Assembly: GCA_017161655.1 (NCBI GenBank)
Contig: JADFCV010000002.1
Coordinates: 382,991 to 446,990 of the forward strand
From: Candidatus Sumerlaeota bacterium
GTDB lineage: Bacteria > Sumerlaeota > Sumerlaeia > Sumerlaeales > Sumerlaeaceae
Length of the DNA stretch: 64,000 bases
Direction: 5' to 3'
Shown piece after piece: positions 26,897 to 36,566 of this stretch. The notes beneath the pieces are model-generated. The model had not been told where the DNA came from and did not search any database. It was given only the letters and a program-made list of their open reading frames with translations. Every line of letters begins with the position of its first letter. The stretch's first letter is position 1. Position numbers and translations under genes: made by a program.

Positions 26897-29680
26897 TCAG
26901 TAGCTCGCCCAACTGTCCACCACACTGGCCGGCCCAATCGAAAGATCCGAAGAATTCAAGGGCGTTTTACTAGTCACATTCTGGAGATCGTTTACGTTGT
27001 TATCGGTATCCGTATAAGGGCCACTATTCGTGCCAGGCCGTTTGCGTGCAAAGGACACTGTGGCGCTTCCGGCACTACCGTTAAAGGCAGTTCCTTCATG
27101 CAAGTTGTTCGGATTTGTGGCACCACCGAGGAAAGAGAACCCATCAATTTTCGAGCCGCTCCCGTTGAAGAGTCCGATAGAACGTCCCGTACTGTCTCCC
27201 ATTCCACCGAAAAGGCCGTTTGCATTGGTGTCAACGAAGTCGGCCGCCTTGCCCTCACACGTCGCCCCATAGGCTTGGGATGAAATCAGGAAATGCCCGT
27301 AGCCGGGTACAGTTCCGCTCAGGTTCAGCACTTTGTCTGTCGTATCACCGCCTGCGCGGCTGCGCAATTGCCAGCCTGTGAGGGAAACAGCGACGCTCGA
27401 GTGATTACCCAGAACGATGAATTCCTTTCCCGCAGTACCATCACTCCCACGTGTGGATACCATGACAATCTTTAGGGTGCCGGAGTTAGGATTCTGGATG
27501 ACGATTGGCAGTGTCCCTTGGGAACTAATGGACGGATCAACATCCGCGCCACCGCTCGGAGCGTGGACAATGCCGTTTGCAGCGAGAGCAACTTGCAAAT
27601 TCGTTGCATCTGGAGCATTCGGAGCAATGTCGACGGCAACTAAAAAGTAGGAAGTGGTTGGCGTGATTCTCCAGCTTCCAGCGCCAAAGTAGAAAGCTCC
27701 GCTGGAAATGGTGGCAGAGTCTATGAGCGTGTCGCCTACGCTCACAGATTGACTCTGGTCCGCGTCGTAATAAAGCTTCGCTTGTGACACCCCGCTATCA
27801 GGACACGAACCCGATTTGACGAAGCTCATCGTATCAATGTCCCACTCGTTGGAACTTGCCGTCAGCGCAATGCTAAGCAGTGGCACATTCGTAGCCCCCG
27901 CAAGGACTGCGGAGGGGGCAACATTCCCCACAGCGACTGAAAGCGAGTCGCCATCCGTGACACCGCCGGTTACCACGGCACTGCTGCTTGAGAAGGCTGC
28001 GAAAGTCGGATTGACGTCGGTCCCACCGGTAGGTGAACTAGCAAGGCCGTTTGCGTTGACCACGAGAGCGACCGTCTTGCCGTTGACAAGTGTGCCAGCA
28101 AAAGAAGCCACGAGCAAAAGCTGAACTTGCGAGGTTGTAATCCGCAGGGGAGAAGGTAACGAAAGCGATGTCTGACTTCCAGAAAATGTGCCTCCAGCCA
28201 GAAGCACGTCTCCCGCATCAACGACCCCATTGGTGTTAGCATCGCGATACAATTCCGCAGAGACGACACTACTGTCAGGTAGAGTGCCAGTCTTGCTCAC
28301 AGAAACACTCGCAAGATCCCACTCATTGGCTGTTGCAGAGCAGATAAGCCGAACAAATGGAACATCACTTTGACCCGGCGTGACGTGGGCAGGCGCAAGA
28401 TCGGTGAAAGCAACGTTCAATTGGTCACCATTCGAAACGCCTCCCGACACACTCGCAAAATTACTAACGAATGCGCTGAAGGTCGGGTCGAGATCATTCC
28501 CGCCAGAAGCTGCGTGAAGGATCGAGTTCGGCTCAATTTGCACCTGAAGAGTTTGGCCGTTCACGGCAGAAGGAGAAAGCGTGGCAACAATCAGGAACGA
28601 GGCTGGTGTCGTCGTCACACGCGATGGCGAAGTGCACGATAGCACCGCCGTCGCACTGCTAAAGGTTTGTGTCGCAAGAAGTGTGTCGCCATTGGTCACG
28701 GTCCCACTCTGGTCTGCATCCCGATACAGCCGAATCTGGCTGATACTGGAAAGGGGGAGTGTTCCCACATGGCGAACGGTCACGCTCGCTAGATCCCATT
28801 CATGAGCCGATGCCGTGAGTGTAAACGACAACACGGGATAGTTGACTGCGCCTGCGCTGACCGTGCCGGTTGCCCGGTTCGTAAAGCTAACACTCACTGA
28901 GTCTCCATTGCTCGCTGGGGCCCAGATCAAATTGGCAAACTCTGGCCGATCGATGAAAGGATTGCGATTGTGCTGATAAAGCTGGTAAATCTTATCGTTG
29001 CGAGTGCGCTCAGCATCGTCCGGAGGATCCTGATTGTGCCACTGGAGCAGAGTCGAGAGGACTCCCATCTGGCCATAGCTTGGAGACACAGTGTTGAGGA
29101 GTGCCAAATCAGATTCTCCACCAGTTCCATCGTAGCGCACATCCATATAGAATAAGGCTCGTGCGACGTCGCCTTTCTGCGGGTCTCGCGGTTCGAACTT
29201 GGTTGAGGTCCAGTAGTTGCCGTATCCCGATCCTGTGTAATTGGGATAAACGTTATCGAACACACTGTTCCCGCGACTGCTGTTGAGAGAAGCATCCTCC
29301 GCGAAAAGGTGATGCAGATCACTCTTCTTGGGAGACACATCAGCCCCTAGGGATTGTGGCCACAGATGTTCTCGGTTCCATGTGGAGCCAAAAGACGATT
29401 TCGCAACAGAGGTCCCCTTGTAGTGCAAGAGCACGTTGTTCGAATTATTGGGGTCTTCGTCGATGTCCTTCAGCGCCGCTTCTGTGCCAGTGTAAGAAAC
29501 CACGGTGTGGTTTTTAATGATGTTGTGAAGGGCATTTTTTAGCGCGGTCCCCGATAGGCCTTCGGCGCTGTCGTAATAACCAGGCGGTGGGGCGGCAATT
29601 GTTGCAAAGCTCAGTCCTCCGATAAACAAGAATAGCGCAATTCTTCTCATGTCTTGCCGGCCAATGGTTTGAGTACTCAT
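26897..29680 (-). CDS. Secreted endonuclease I-family protein with three internal repeats and a lamin-tail domain
   Basis: A 927-residue exported protein. A signal peptide (residues 1-29, ending TIAA) is followed by an endonuclease I (EndA/Vvn-type) domain, about 33-255, with the catalytic WNREHLWPQS (His105), NSSRGNS and RNPFID motifs. Three repeats of about 156 residues follow (258-413, 415-572, 574-729), each with an EWDL or EWDI core and an Asp/Asn-rich loop such as DADQSGTVTNGD that resembles a calcium-binding loop. A lamin-tail domain (about 735-900) starts with VMVSTRGSDGTAGKEFIVL. AAAGGTG precedes the ATG. It is a tandem paralogue of the upstream gene. It probably degrades extracellular DNA or RNA. 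Confidence 0.88.
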   Translation of the reverse strand: MSTQTIGRQDMRRIALFLFIGGLSFATIAAPPPGYYDSAEGLSGTALKNALHNIIKNHTVVSYTGTEAALKDIDEDPNNSNNVLLHYKGTSVAKSSFGSTWNREHLWPQSLGADVSPKKSDLHHLFAEDASLNSSRGNSVFDNVYPNYTGSGYGNYWTSTKFEPRDPQKGDVARALFYMDVRYDGTGGESDLALLNTVSPSYGQMGVLSTLLQWHNQDPPDDAERTRNDKIYQLYQHNRNPFIDRPEFANLIWAPASNGDSVSVSFTNRATGTVSAGAVNYPVLSFTLTASAHEWDLASVTVRHVGTLPLSSISQIRLYRDADQSGTVTNGDTLLATQTFSSATAVLSCTSPSRVTTTPASFLIVATLSPSAVNGQTLQVQIEPNSILHAASGGNDLDPTFSAFVSNFASVSGGVSNGDQLNVAFTDLAPAHVTPGQSDVPFVRLICSATANEWDLASVSVSKTGTLPDSSVVSAELYRDANTNGVVDAGDVLLAGGTFSGSQTSLSLPSPLRITTSQVQLLLVASFAGTLVNGKTVALVVNANGLASSPTGGTDVNPTFAAFSSSSAVVTGGVTDGDSLSVAVGNVAPSAVLAGATNVPLLSIALTASSNEWDIDTMSFVKSGSCPDSGVSQAKLYYDADQSQSVSVGDTLIDSATISSGAFYFGAGSWRITPTTSYFLVAVDIAPNAPDATNLQVALAANGIVHAPSGGADVDPSISSQGTLPIVIQNPNSGTLKIVMVSTRGSDGTAGKEFIVLGNHSSVAVSLTGWQLRSRAGGDTTDKVLNLSGTVPGYGHFLISSQAYGATCEGKAADFVDTNANGLFGGMGDSTGRSIGLFNGSGSKIDGFSFLGGATNPNNLHEGTAFNGSAGSATVSFARKRPGTNSGPYTDTDNNVNDLQNVTSKTPLNSSDLSIGPASVVDSWASY
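27494..28909 (-). repeat. Three tandem protein repeats in nuclease paralogue 1
   Basis: Three coding repeats of about 156 codons each at 28442-28909, 27965-28438 and 27494-27961. Shared landmarks are a GD-S/Q-L/V-V entry, an NEWDL-like core, a V/I-S-K-x-GT strand, an L-Y-R/Y-D-A loop rich in Asp and Asn, and a G-G-x-D-V/L-D/N-P exit. I do not recognise a named domain; the acidic loop resembles dockerin or EF-hand type calcium sites. Confidence 0.75.
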
Positions 29681-29742
29681 TCTTACACCTTTTCTCTTCG
29701 TGAAGAAAGATGCTTACACCCCATACCCGGAATTCAGTTGTC

Positions 29743-29779
29743 AAAAAAAAGACGGCCGATGTGATGCACACCAGCCGCC
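29743..29779 (-). terminator. Rho-independent terminator after nuclease paralogue 2
   Basis: On the minus strand a 13-bp stem (three G-U pairs) with a 3-base loop is followed by eight T. It begins 30 bases after the stop of the gene at 29809-32601 and sits before the start of the second nuclease gene, so the two tandem genes are probably transcribed separately. Confidence 0.85.
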
Positions 29780-29808
29780 CCTCTCTCGGTTTTCGAGAAA
29801 TTGCTTAG

Positions 29809-32601
29809 CTATTCGATAGAGAAAACGGAGAGGACTGTCGGCAACGATATAGGCGAATTCTTTGGCGTCTTACTTGCGACCACCTGGAGATCCGCTGCGT
29901 TGTTCTCAGTGTCGAAAAAGTAGTCAGTTCCCGGGATGTTCTTTCTCGCGTAAGAATTCGTGGCATTTCCTGTGTTTCCAGTGAAGGCACTACCTTCCCT
30001 GTAGTAGTTCACGTCATTTGTAGCACCTCCAGCAAACGAAAAGCCATCGATCTTGTTTGCTGTTGCCGCGGAGCCATCATAGAGAGCGATTGAGCGTCCC
30101 GTGCTGTCCCCCATTCCTCCAAACAAGCCGTTAGGATTTGAATCAGAGTAATCAGGGGGTAGTCCCTCGCAAGAACTCCCGTAGCTCTGTGAGGCGATCA
30201 GGAAATGTGATTTAGGTGGAATAGTCCCTGAGAGAGTCATTGGTGTGCCGTCACTGGTGGAGGTGCCTGCTCGGGTACGGAGTTGCCAGCCGCTAAGCGA
30301 CACCGAGGTTCCATCATGATTCGCTAAGACGATAAATTCCTTCGAGGCTGTTCCATCGCTCCCACGTGTGGAAACCATGGCGATTTTCACCTTCGGGAGG
30401 GCGGGATTGATCACGGCAACCAAACTGCTCGACTGATCCGCAAAAGTTGGGTTGATGTCGGTTCCTCCCGTCGGCGAGTAGGTAATTCCGTTCGCATTAA
30501 CCTTAAGGCCCAGCATTCGTCCACTTGGCGAAGATGCCGCCAGGTCAGCAGCGATAAGGAGTACCGTCGGCTGAGGCGTCAAACGGACAGCTCCGTTGAC
30601 CTGGAATGTTGCCGATCCACTGCTCAGTGTGCGGCTATCAATTAGCGGATCCTCATTGTCAATTTTGCCATTCCCATTCTCGTCGACAAAGAGCTTCACA
30701 GCTGAAATTGCGGAGTCGGCAGCATTTCCCAAACGAGACACTGCAATGGTCCCCACATCCCATTCGTTTGCGTTGGCAGCTAACGTCAATTTCAGTAGCT
30801 GGAGATTTGTCGTCCCAAGCGGAGCTGTTGTTGGGGCCACGCTCGTGCTCGTGACAGAGATTGTGTCACCGTCAGAGACTCCTCCTGTCACTGTAGCAAG
30901 CGAACTCGCGAAATCAGCAACAGAAGGATTGACGTCAACTCCACCCGTCATGGAACTAACAAGACTCGCACCATTCACTTGTATTCTGATGGTTTGACCG
31001 TTTGACAGCTGGCTAGCAGTATCTAGTGTGATAAGAAAATGTGCGCCGGCTGTCGTTACCCGCTGAGGTTGTGAGAGTGAGAACGTTGCCAATCCCCCAG
31101 AAAACGTTCGGGTATCGAGCAATGTATCACCTGCATCTGCTATTCCATCATTGTCCGCATCAAGATACAGCTTCACGGCTGTGATGCGATCGTCGGCAAG
31201 CGTCCCGAGTTTGCTTATCGAAAAACTCGCGAGATCCCACTCGTTGGAATTCGCAGTCAGATTCACTGTCACAAAAGACACATTCGAAGCGCTGGGTGAA
31301 ATGGACGCTGGCGCACGGTCATTGAATGTGACCGCTACTGTGTCACCATCGGACACGCCACCACTAACAGTGGCTGCAGTTGAGCTGTAGGCACTGAACG
31401 TTGGGTCGAGATCGTTCCCGCCACTCGAGGCGTGCGTGAGTCCGTTTGCATTGACCTGGACCTGAAGTGTTTGCCCGCTTGGTGCAGTTGTCACAACGTC
31501 GGCCGTTATGAGGAAATGAACCGTTTGCGTAGTCACTCGCGACGGATTGCTGCACGTTAGCACTGCACTCGATGAACTGAAGGAAGACGTAGCCAACAAG
31601 ATGTCCCCAGCAGAAACATTACCGTTGTTGTCCATGTCGCGGTAAAGCCGAACTGCTGGAATAAAGCTGTCCGCGAGGGTTCCCACTTGAGAGATGGAAA
31701 CCGATTGCAAATCCCACTCGCCGCTGTTTGCAGTGAGATCGAGCGTCAGTACTGGATAATTCGTTGTTCCCGCAGCAATCGTAGCATTCGCCCGATTCGT
31801 AAAGCTCACGGACAAAGTGTCGTTATCCGTCACCGGCCCCCAGATAAGGTACACAAACTCGGGGTGGTCAATAAAGGGGTTCCGGTTATGTTGGAAGAGG
31901 GAATAGACTTGGTCGTTGCGCTGCTCTTCTCGGGCATCTGGAGGATCGAACCAGTGCCATTGCAAGAGAGTTGAGAGGACTCCCATTTGTCCATAAGCCG
32001 GTGAAACCGTGTCTTGGAGCACGAGATCCAGCTCGCCGTTTGTCCCTTCATATCGCACATCCATATACAGAAGAGCGCGTGCAACGTCGCCTTTTTGGGG
32101 GTCGCGCACTTCAAATCGGGTTCCTGTCCAGTAATTCCCATAGCCTGAGTTGGTCTGATAGGGATAAACGTTATCAAAGACGCTGTTGCCACGACTGCTG
32201 TTCAGAACAACATCTTCAGCAAAGATGTGATGCAAGTCGGTGTTGGGTGGGAGGACATCGGCGCCAAGGGATTGCGGCCATAGGTGTTCTCGGTTCCAGT
32301 CTGTGCCGAATGTCGCTTTAGGAACAGATGTCCCTTTGTAATGCAAAAGGACGTTATCTGAATTATTCGGATCCTCATCCAGAACCTTTAAGGCTGCTCG
32401 CGTATCAGTTGTCGTGCTGCTCGTGTAGGGCAAAACGGTGTGGTTCTTAATGATGTTGTGCAGCGCTTGCCTGAGAGCATTTCCCGATAACCCCAGAGCA
32501 GAATCGTAGTAGCCTGGTGGAGGGGCTGCGGTGAGAGCTGCAGCAAGAGAGAAACAAATCGCTCCTAAAATGGCGACCCAAAGTGATTGTCGAGGTGTCA
32601 T
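29809..32601 (-). CDS. Secreted endonuclease I-family protein with three internal repeats and a lamin-tail domain (paralogue 2)
   Basis: About 930 residues with the same layout as its downstream neighbour: signal peptide (1-25), endonuclease I domain (about 28-255) with DWNREHLWPQS (His106), NSSRGNS and RNPFIDHPEF; three repeats (259-415, 416-574, 575-732) containing loops such as DADNDGIADAGD and ENGNGKIDNED; and a lamin-tail domain (about 736-900) containing MVSTRGSDGTASKEFIVL. Start ATG 32601 is chosen because GGGAG lies about 9 bases upstream and a signal peptide follows; the open frame runs 25 codons further with no signal. The two genes probably arose by duplication. The protein should act outside the cytoplasm. 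Confidence 0.88.
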   Translation of the reverse strand: MTPRQSLWVAILGAICFSLAAALTAAPPPGYYDSALGLSGNALRQALHNIIKNHTVLPYTSSTTTDTRAALKVLDEDPNNSDNVLLHYKGTSVPKATFGTDWNREHLWPQSLGADVLPPNTDLHHIFAEDVVLNSSRGNSVFDNVYPYQTNSGYGNYWTGTRFEVRDPQKGDVARALLYMDVRYEGTNGELDLVLQDTVSPAYGQMGVLSTLLQWHWFDPPDAREEQRNDQVYSLFQHNRNPFIDHPEFVYLIWGPVTDNDTLSVSFTNRANATIAAGTTNYPVLTLDLTANSGEWDLQSVSISQVGTLADSFIPAVRLYRDMDNNGNVSAGDILLATSSFSSSSAVLTCSNPSRVTTQTVHFLITADVVTTAPSGQTLQVQVNANGLTHASSGGNDLDPTFSAYSSTAATVSGGVSDGDTVAVTFNDRAPASISPSASNVSFVTVNLTANSNEWDLASFSISKLGTLADDRITAVKLYLDADNDGIADAGDTLLDTRTFSGGLATFSLSQPQRVTTAGAHFLITLDTASQLSNGQTIRIQVNGASLVSSMTGGVDVNPSVADFASSLATVTGGVSDGDTISVTSTSVAPTTAPLGTTNLQLLKLTLAANANEWDVGTIAVSRLGNAADSAISAVKLFVDENGNGKIDNEDPLIDSRTLSSGSATFQVNGAVRLTPQPTVLLIAADLAASSPSGRMLGLKVNANGITYSPTGGTDINPTFADQSSSLVAVINPALPKVKIAMVSTRGSDGTASKEFIVLANHDGTSVSLSGWQLRTRAGTSTSDGTPMTLSGTIPPKSHFLIASQSYGSSCEGLPPDYSDSNPNGLFGGMGDSTGRSIALYDGSAATANKIDGFSFAGGATNDVNYYREGSAFTGNTGNATNSYARKNIPGTDYFFDTENNAADLQVVASKTPKNSPISLPTVLSVFSIE
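30406..31827 (-). repeat. Three tandem protein repeats in nuclease paralogue 2
   Basis: Three coding repeats of about 157 codons at 31357-31827, 30880-31356 and 30406-30879, equivalent one-to-one to those in the neighbouring paralogue. Each carries an EWDL or EWDV core and an Asp/Asn-rich loop. By eye, corresponding repeats of the two genes look as similar as neighbouring repeats within a gene; an alignment is needed to date the duplications. Confidence 0.75.
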
Positions 32602-32691
32602 GGCGACAGACTCCCTTTGATGTTTTTGAACAGGTGAATTACTATGAATGTCGCAACACCTTTCACTCTGCAACAAAAATTCACTACGGTG

Positions 32692-33870
32692 TCAAATCTT
32701 GGCAAGCGCCTGTGCCAAATCATCGATGAGGTCTTGGGAATCTTCGATGCCAACCGAAAGTCGCACAAGTTCATCGAGTATGCCGAGCCGCTTTCGCTCT
32801 TCAGGAGGGTAATCATAGTAAGAAATCGTCATGGGGTGGGTAACGAGCGCCTCGACTCCCCCAAACGATGGCCCAATCTTGAACAGCTTGAGCGAGGAGA
32901 GAAATTTGAGCGTACGCTCGAGATTGGCATGAAGTTCGAACGTAACCACCCCACCGCAACCGCGCATGTATTTCAGGGCTAATCGATGGTCATGGTGCGA
33001 GGGCAAACCCGGATAGTACACTTTTCTTACGCGCGGATGACGCTCGAGAAACTGTGCCACCAAAAAACCATTCGTGTTGTGCCGTTCCATCCGAATAGCT
33101 AATGTCTTGAGCCCCCTTAGCAGCAAGTAGCTCGTCATCGGATCCATAACGCCGCCGGTCGTGTTCCTGTAATCCCGAATAGCCTCAATAAGGTCTTTCC
33201 GGCCTAGTGCGGCTCCTCCGAGGAGATCATTGTGGCCACCCAGGTATTTAGTTGCGCTGTGAACGACGACGTCGGCTCCTTGCGTGAGTGGCTGCTGGTT
33301 GACCGGCGTTGCAAAAGTGGCATCCACCACCAAGATAAACCCAAAGCGCTTCTTCAGCTCACACAGGGTGTCCATGTCGGCGATATTCAGATAAGGATTG
33401 GTAGGTGATTCACTGAGAACGAGCTTTGTTTCAGGATGGCGACGAAGCACCTCCTCCATTTCATTGTAGTCGCCCATTTTTACCACACTTGTCCGGATGC
33501 CAAAGCGCGGTAATACTTTTTCACAAAACATGAGCGTCTTTTTGTAAACGTCATCCGTAAGAATCAGATGATCGCCTTCACGCAAGAGCCCAAGCAAAGT
33601 GCAGCTGACTGCAGTCATTCCGGAGTCGAAAACTTCTGCGTCCTCGGCGCTCTCAAGCTCTCGAAGCTTCTTTATGACAACAGCGGTCGTAGGGTTGCCG
33701 TAGCGACCGTACTCGAAGCGATCCACTTTTCCAGTCACATAGTCGAGAACCTCGTCCATCGTCGCAAACGTATAGGACGATGTCATGACGATCGGGGTGG
33801 TGATCGAGTCCATATACTGGCGGTCTGGTTCCCCCGAATGAACAGCACGAGTTGAAATGCCGAGAGTCAT
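32692..33870 (-). CDS. Cystathionine gamma-synthase/lyase family PLP enzyme
   Basis: A 392-residue enzyme of the Cys/Met metabolism PLP family. The Schiff-base lysine is Lys208 in HSATKYLGGH, the phosphate-binding FDSGMTAVS is at 81-89, and the RYGNPT motif is at 56-61. The family covers cystathionine gamma-synthase, gamma-lyase, beta-lyase and methionine gamma-lyase, and I cannot choose between synthase and lyase by eye. GGAG lies about 10 bases before the ATG. It is divergent from the GH57 gene across a 244-base gap, and its stop is 90 bases from the nuclease start. I found no recognisable SAM riboswitch in the leader. Confidence 0.88.
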   Translation of the reverse strand: MTLGISTRAVHSGEPDRQYMDSITTPIVMTSSYTFATMDEVLDYVTGKVDRFEYGRYGNPTTAVVIKKLRELESAEDAEVFDSGMTAVSCTLLGLLREGDHLILTDDVYKKTLMFCEKVLPRFGIRTSVVKMGDYNEMEEVLRRHPETKLVLSESPTNPYLNIADMDTLCELKKRFGFILVVDATFATPVNQQPLTQGADVVVHSATKYLGGHNDLLGGAALGRKDLIEAIRDYRNTTGGVMDPMTSYLLLRGLKTLAIRMERHNTNGFLVAQFLERHPRVRKVYYPGLPSHHDHRLALKYMRGCGGVVTFELHANLERTLKFLSSLKLFKIGPSFGGVEALVTHPMTISYYDYPPEERKRLGILDELVRLSVGIEDSQDLIDDLAQALAKI

Positions 33871-34114
33871 GAAGTAATTCTCCAGTAAAATAGTCGAGAT
33901 TTATGAAAACATTGCTAACGGTGCACAAAGGGCAAATTCAAGCCCCATTGTTCTGGACGAAAATCCGCTTGCACTCCATGACGACATTCAGTGATGAGTA
34001 GAATCGCAAAAGTGAAGAGAAAGCAGCCCTGTTATGCAAGGAATTCGACGAGGGCTGAAATAGCGTGACCGAAATTAGAACGATTTAATTCTACTCAAAT
34101 CTCGAGGTAAAACT

Positions 34115-35722
34115 GTGCCTACAAAGCAAAATCCGGTCGGGTATCTGTGCCTGGTGCTTCATGCTCATCTCCCGTTCGTGCGCCATCCTGAGTACGAAGA
34201 TCCGCTGGAGGAGGATTGGCTTCACGAGGCCATTACCGAGACGTACATTCCTCTTCTCAGCTACATGGAGGATTTTCTGCGGGATGGGGTGGATTTCCGT
34301 CTCACCATGAGTATCACCCCACCGCTCGCAGCCATGCTGAGCGATAAGTTGCTGCAAGATCGTTATATCCGGCACCTGGAAAAGCTCATTGAGCTGGCGG
34401 AAAAGGAAACTGTTCGCACGCGGTTCCAGCCAGAGTTCAATGCCCTTGCCCACATGTACCTGCGCAAATTCCGTCATTGTTACCATGTCTTTGCTGAGAA
34501 ATATCGCGGCAATATTCTCGAAGGCTTTCGCCAGCTTCAAGAAACGGGCAAGCTCGAGATCATTACCTGTGGTGCGACACACGGCTTTCTCCCATTGTTG
34601 AATATCAACGACGCAGCTGTACGCGCTCAGGTTGTCGTCGGGCGCCAAGCCTACGAACACACTTTTGGGCGTTCGCCCCGGGGGATTTGGAACGGTGAAT
34701 GCGGTTATTACCCTGGTCTTGATGAGCATCTTGCTGCTAATGGTATCCGCTTCTTTTTCGTTGACGCTCACGGTATTCTTCATGCCAGCAAGCGGCCACG
34801 CTACGGGGTCTATGCTCCGCTTTATTGCCCCAGTGGAGTCGCAGCTTTCGGACGCGATCCCGAATCATCAAAATCGGTTTGGAGCGCAGAGGAGGGCTAT
34901 CCCGGCGACTACAACTATCGCGAGTTTTATCGCGATATCGGGTTCGACCTCGATTACGACTACATCAGACCTTACATCCACGAGAGCGGGCTACGTATCA
35001 ACACGGGGATTAAGTACTACCGGATTACGGGAAGAACCCCACACAAGGAACCGTACAATCATGAGCGTGCCCTTGAGGTTGCTGCGGTCCATGCAGGAAA
35101 CTTCATGTTTAACCGGGAAAAGCAGGCGGAGTACTTGCGCAGTCTGATGGATCGGCCGCCGATTATCGTTTCTCCGTACGATGCGGAGCTATTTGGTCAC
35201 TGGTGGTATGAAGGACCGGACTTCCTTAATTTCCTCATTCGGAAGATGCATTTCGACCAAAATAAACTCGCGATGATCACACCAAGTGAGTATCTCGAGA
35301 TCCATCCCAAGAATCAGGTCGCGACCCCTTCTCTCTCTAGTTGGGGGCACAAGGGATACTGCGAGGTTTGGCTGGAGGGAAGCAACGACTGGATTTACCG
35401 GCATTTGCACAAGGCTGCGGATCGTATGGTGGAGCTAGCTAATGAGCATCGGAATTGTTCTGACCACCTTACGCAGCGTGCGTTGAACCAGGCAGCACGC
35501 GAACTTTTGCTGGCCCAATCAAGCGACTGGGCCTTTATCATGAAAACACGGACAATGGTCGACTATGCCGTTCGTCGCACAAAAGAGCACATCCTTGCGT
35601 TCTCAGATCTCTATGACATGATCAAACGCGGAGAGATTAACGAGAGTTACCTACACGAGCTGGAGTCCCGCAATAACATCTTCCCCTTCATAGACTTCCG
35701 CGTGTATGCCACGCAGGAGTAG
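34115..35722 (+). CDS. Glycoside hydrolase family 57 1,4-alpha-glucan branching enzyme
   Basis: A 535-residue cytoplasmic enzyme matching GH57 branching enzymes. The N-terminal catalytic barrel starts LCLVLHAHLPFVRHPEYED, the nucleophile is Glu195 in IWNGECGY, and the acid/base is Asp356 in SPYDAELFGHWW. The C-terminal helical domain (about residue 420 onwards) carries the DWAFIMKTRTMVDYA segment typical of the family. It introduces alpha-1,6 branches into glycogen-like glucans. The start is GTG at 34115, with GAGG 7 bases upstream. No other glycogen gene is adjacent; a GH13 enzyme is encoded at 61463. Confidence 0.92.
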   Translation: MPTKQNPVGYLCLVLHAHLPFVRHPEYEDPLEEDWLHEAITETYIPLLSYMEDFLRDGVDFRLTMSITPPLAAMLSDKLLQDRYIRHLEKLIELAEKETVRTRFQPEFNALAHMYLRKFRHCYHVFAEKYRGNILEGFRQLQETGKLEIITCGATHGFLPLLNINDAAVRAQVVVGRQAYEHTFGRSPRGIWNGECGYYPGLDEHLAANGIRFFFVDAHGILHASKRPRYGVYAPLYCPSGVAAFGRDPESSKSVWSAEEGYPGDYNYREFYRDIGFDLDYDYIRPYIHESGLRINTGIKYYRITGRTPHKEPYNHERALEVAAVHAGNFMFNREKQAEYLRSLMDRPPIIVSPYDAELFGHWWYEGPDFLNFLIRKMHFDQNKLAMITPSEYLEIHPKNQVATPSLSSWGHKGYCEVWLEGSNDWIYRHLHKAADRMVELANEHRNCSDHLTQRALNQAARELLLAQSSDWAFIMKTRTMVDYAVRRTKEHILAFSDLYDMIKRGEINESYLHELESRNNIFPFIDFRVYATQE

Positions 35723-35763
35723 CCCTGAAGGGATCGACTTTCGAAATATCATACGCGTGTGCT

Positions 35764-35804
35764 AGGCGTGAGCGGTATTCACCGCCACGCCTTCAATCTT
35801 TTTT
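35764..35804 (+). terminator. Rho-independent terminator of the branching-enzyme gene
   Basis: A 12-bp stem with one bulged A (AGGCGTG-A-GCGGT / ACCGC-CACGCCT) and a 4-base loop, followed by TCAATC and a run of six T. The T run also encodes the last lysines of the convergent minus-strand gene, so coding sequence and terminator overlap. Confidence 0.7.
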
Positions 35805-36479
35805 AGGGGAAGGAACAGCGCGGATACGGAGAATGTCAAGGGCTTGCAAAAGCGGATTGGAAGCCCGACGGGCAAGCTCAGGATTCTGCGCGATGTTGAG
35901 CTTTTCGTCCACTTCAGCAAAGGGATCCGCATAGTTCATTTTTGCCGCTGCTGCAACAAAATCCTCGGGCGACATATTGAGCAGCTCTGCTAAGCGGCTA
36001 TTCGCGTCATTCAAGGCTTCGATTTGTATCTTTAGATCGTCGGTGAGGTCCTTTTTATCGGCGAACTTGCTCACGGAAGCCCCTAAATCTAAAACCTCAA
36101 TATAGAGCTTCTTGTGCTCGGGAAGCGATTTGTGAGCTTCTATTTCGTCCGCAATGACCTGTCGAGCACGCTTCGTCACTTTGCGATGTGCGGTAATCAG
36201 ATCATCGATAGTCTGTGGAGTCATGTTCTTCCACATCCAAAGCCCTGCAACGACGCCGGCTGCGACGATAACAAAGATCACCACCAGGAACAGCACTCGA
36301 CTGGTCGAACCTGTTGGCTGCTGTTCGACAGGCCGACTCGCCTCAGCAACAAAGAACTCACCTGCATATTCCCGTTCTCTTACTTTGCTAAAAATGGCTC
36401 CGCAGTATTCGCAAATCTCATTGTTCTGCGAGATCTGCAAACACTTGGGACATTTGGTGCCACTATAGTCGTCCGCCAT
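35793..36479 (-). CDS. Zinc-ribbon membrane protein of unknown function
   Basis: About 228 residues. The N-terminus has a four-cysteine zinc ribbon (CPKC...CEYC), a linker, one transmembrane segment (about residues 60-82) and a charged, mostly helical C-terminal domain of about 140 residues. The N-terminal ribbon with a single membrane segment puts the helical domain on the opposite side of the membrane. ATG 36479 is chosen because AGGAAA lies just upstream; the frame continues to 36545 with unconserved residues. It sits 87 bases downstream of ssnA on the same strand. I do not recognise the C-terminal family. Confidence 0.7.
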   Translation of the reverse strand: MADDYSGTKCPKCLQISQNNEICEYCGAIFSKVREREYAGEFFVAEASRPVEQQPTGSTSRVLFLVVIFVIVAAGVVAGLWMWKNMTPQTIDDLITAHRKVTKRARQVIADEIEAHKSLPEHKKLYIEVLDLGASVSKFADKKDLTDDLKIQIEALNDANSRLAELLNMSPEDFVAAAAKMNYADPFAEVDEKLNIAQNPELARRASNPLLQALDILRIRAVPSPKKD

Positions 36480-36566
36480 AGCTTTCCTGTTTTCTCCTTC
36501 GGGCAAGGCTCCTCTTAATGGGGGACCGCGATCGCTTGTCCCCACCTCAAGGCTGCCTCTTCTCGC

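Noticed and set aside
26897..32601. A CRISPR or DNA-level repeat array in the nuclease genes
   Set aside because: The repetition is at protein level, about 156 codons per unit and diverged; there are no short identical direct repeats with spacers.
33871..34114. A SAM riboswitch before the cystathionine enzyme gene
   Set aside because: There is a 7-bp hairpin (34024-34030 with 34051-34057), but none of the conserved SAM-I core elements.
34091..34783. A 230-codon open frame antisense to the branching-enzyme gene
   Set aside because: It overlaps strongly conserved GH57 codons, has no plausible upstream site and no motif.
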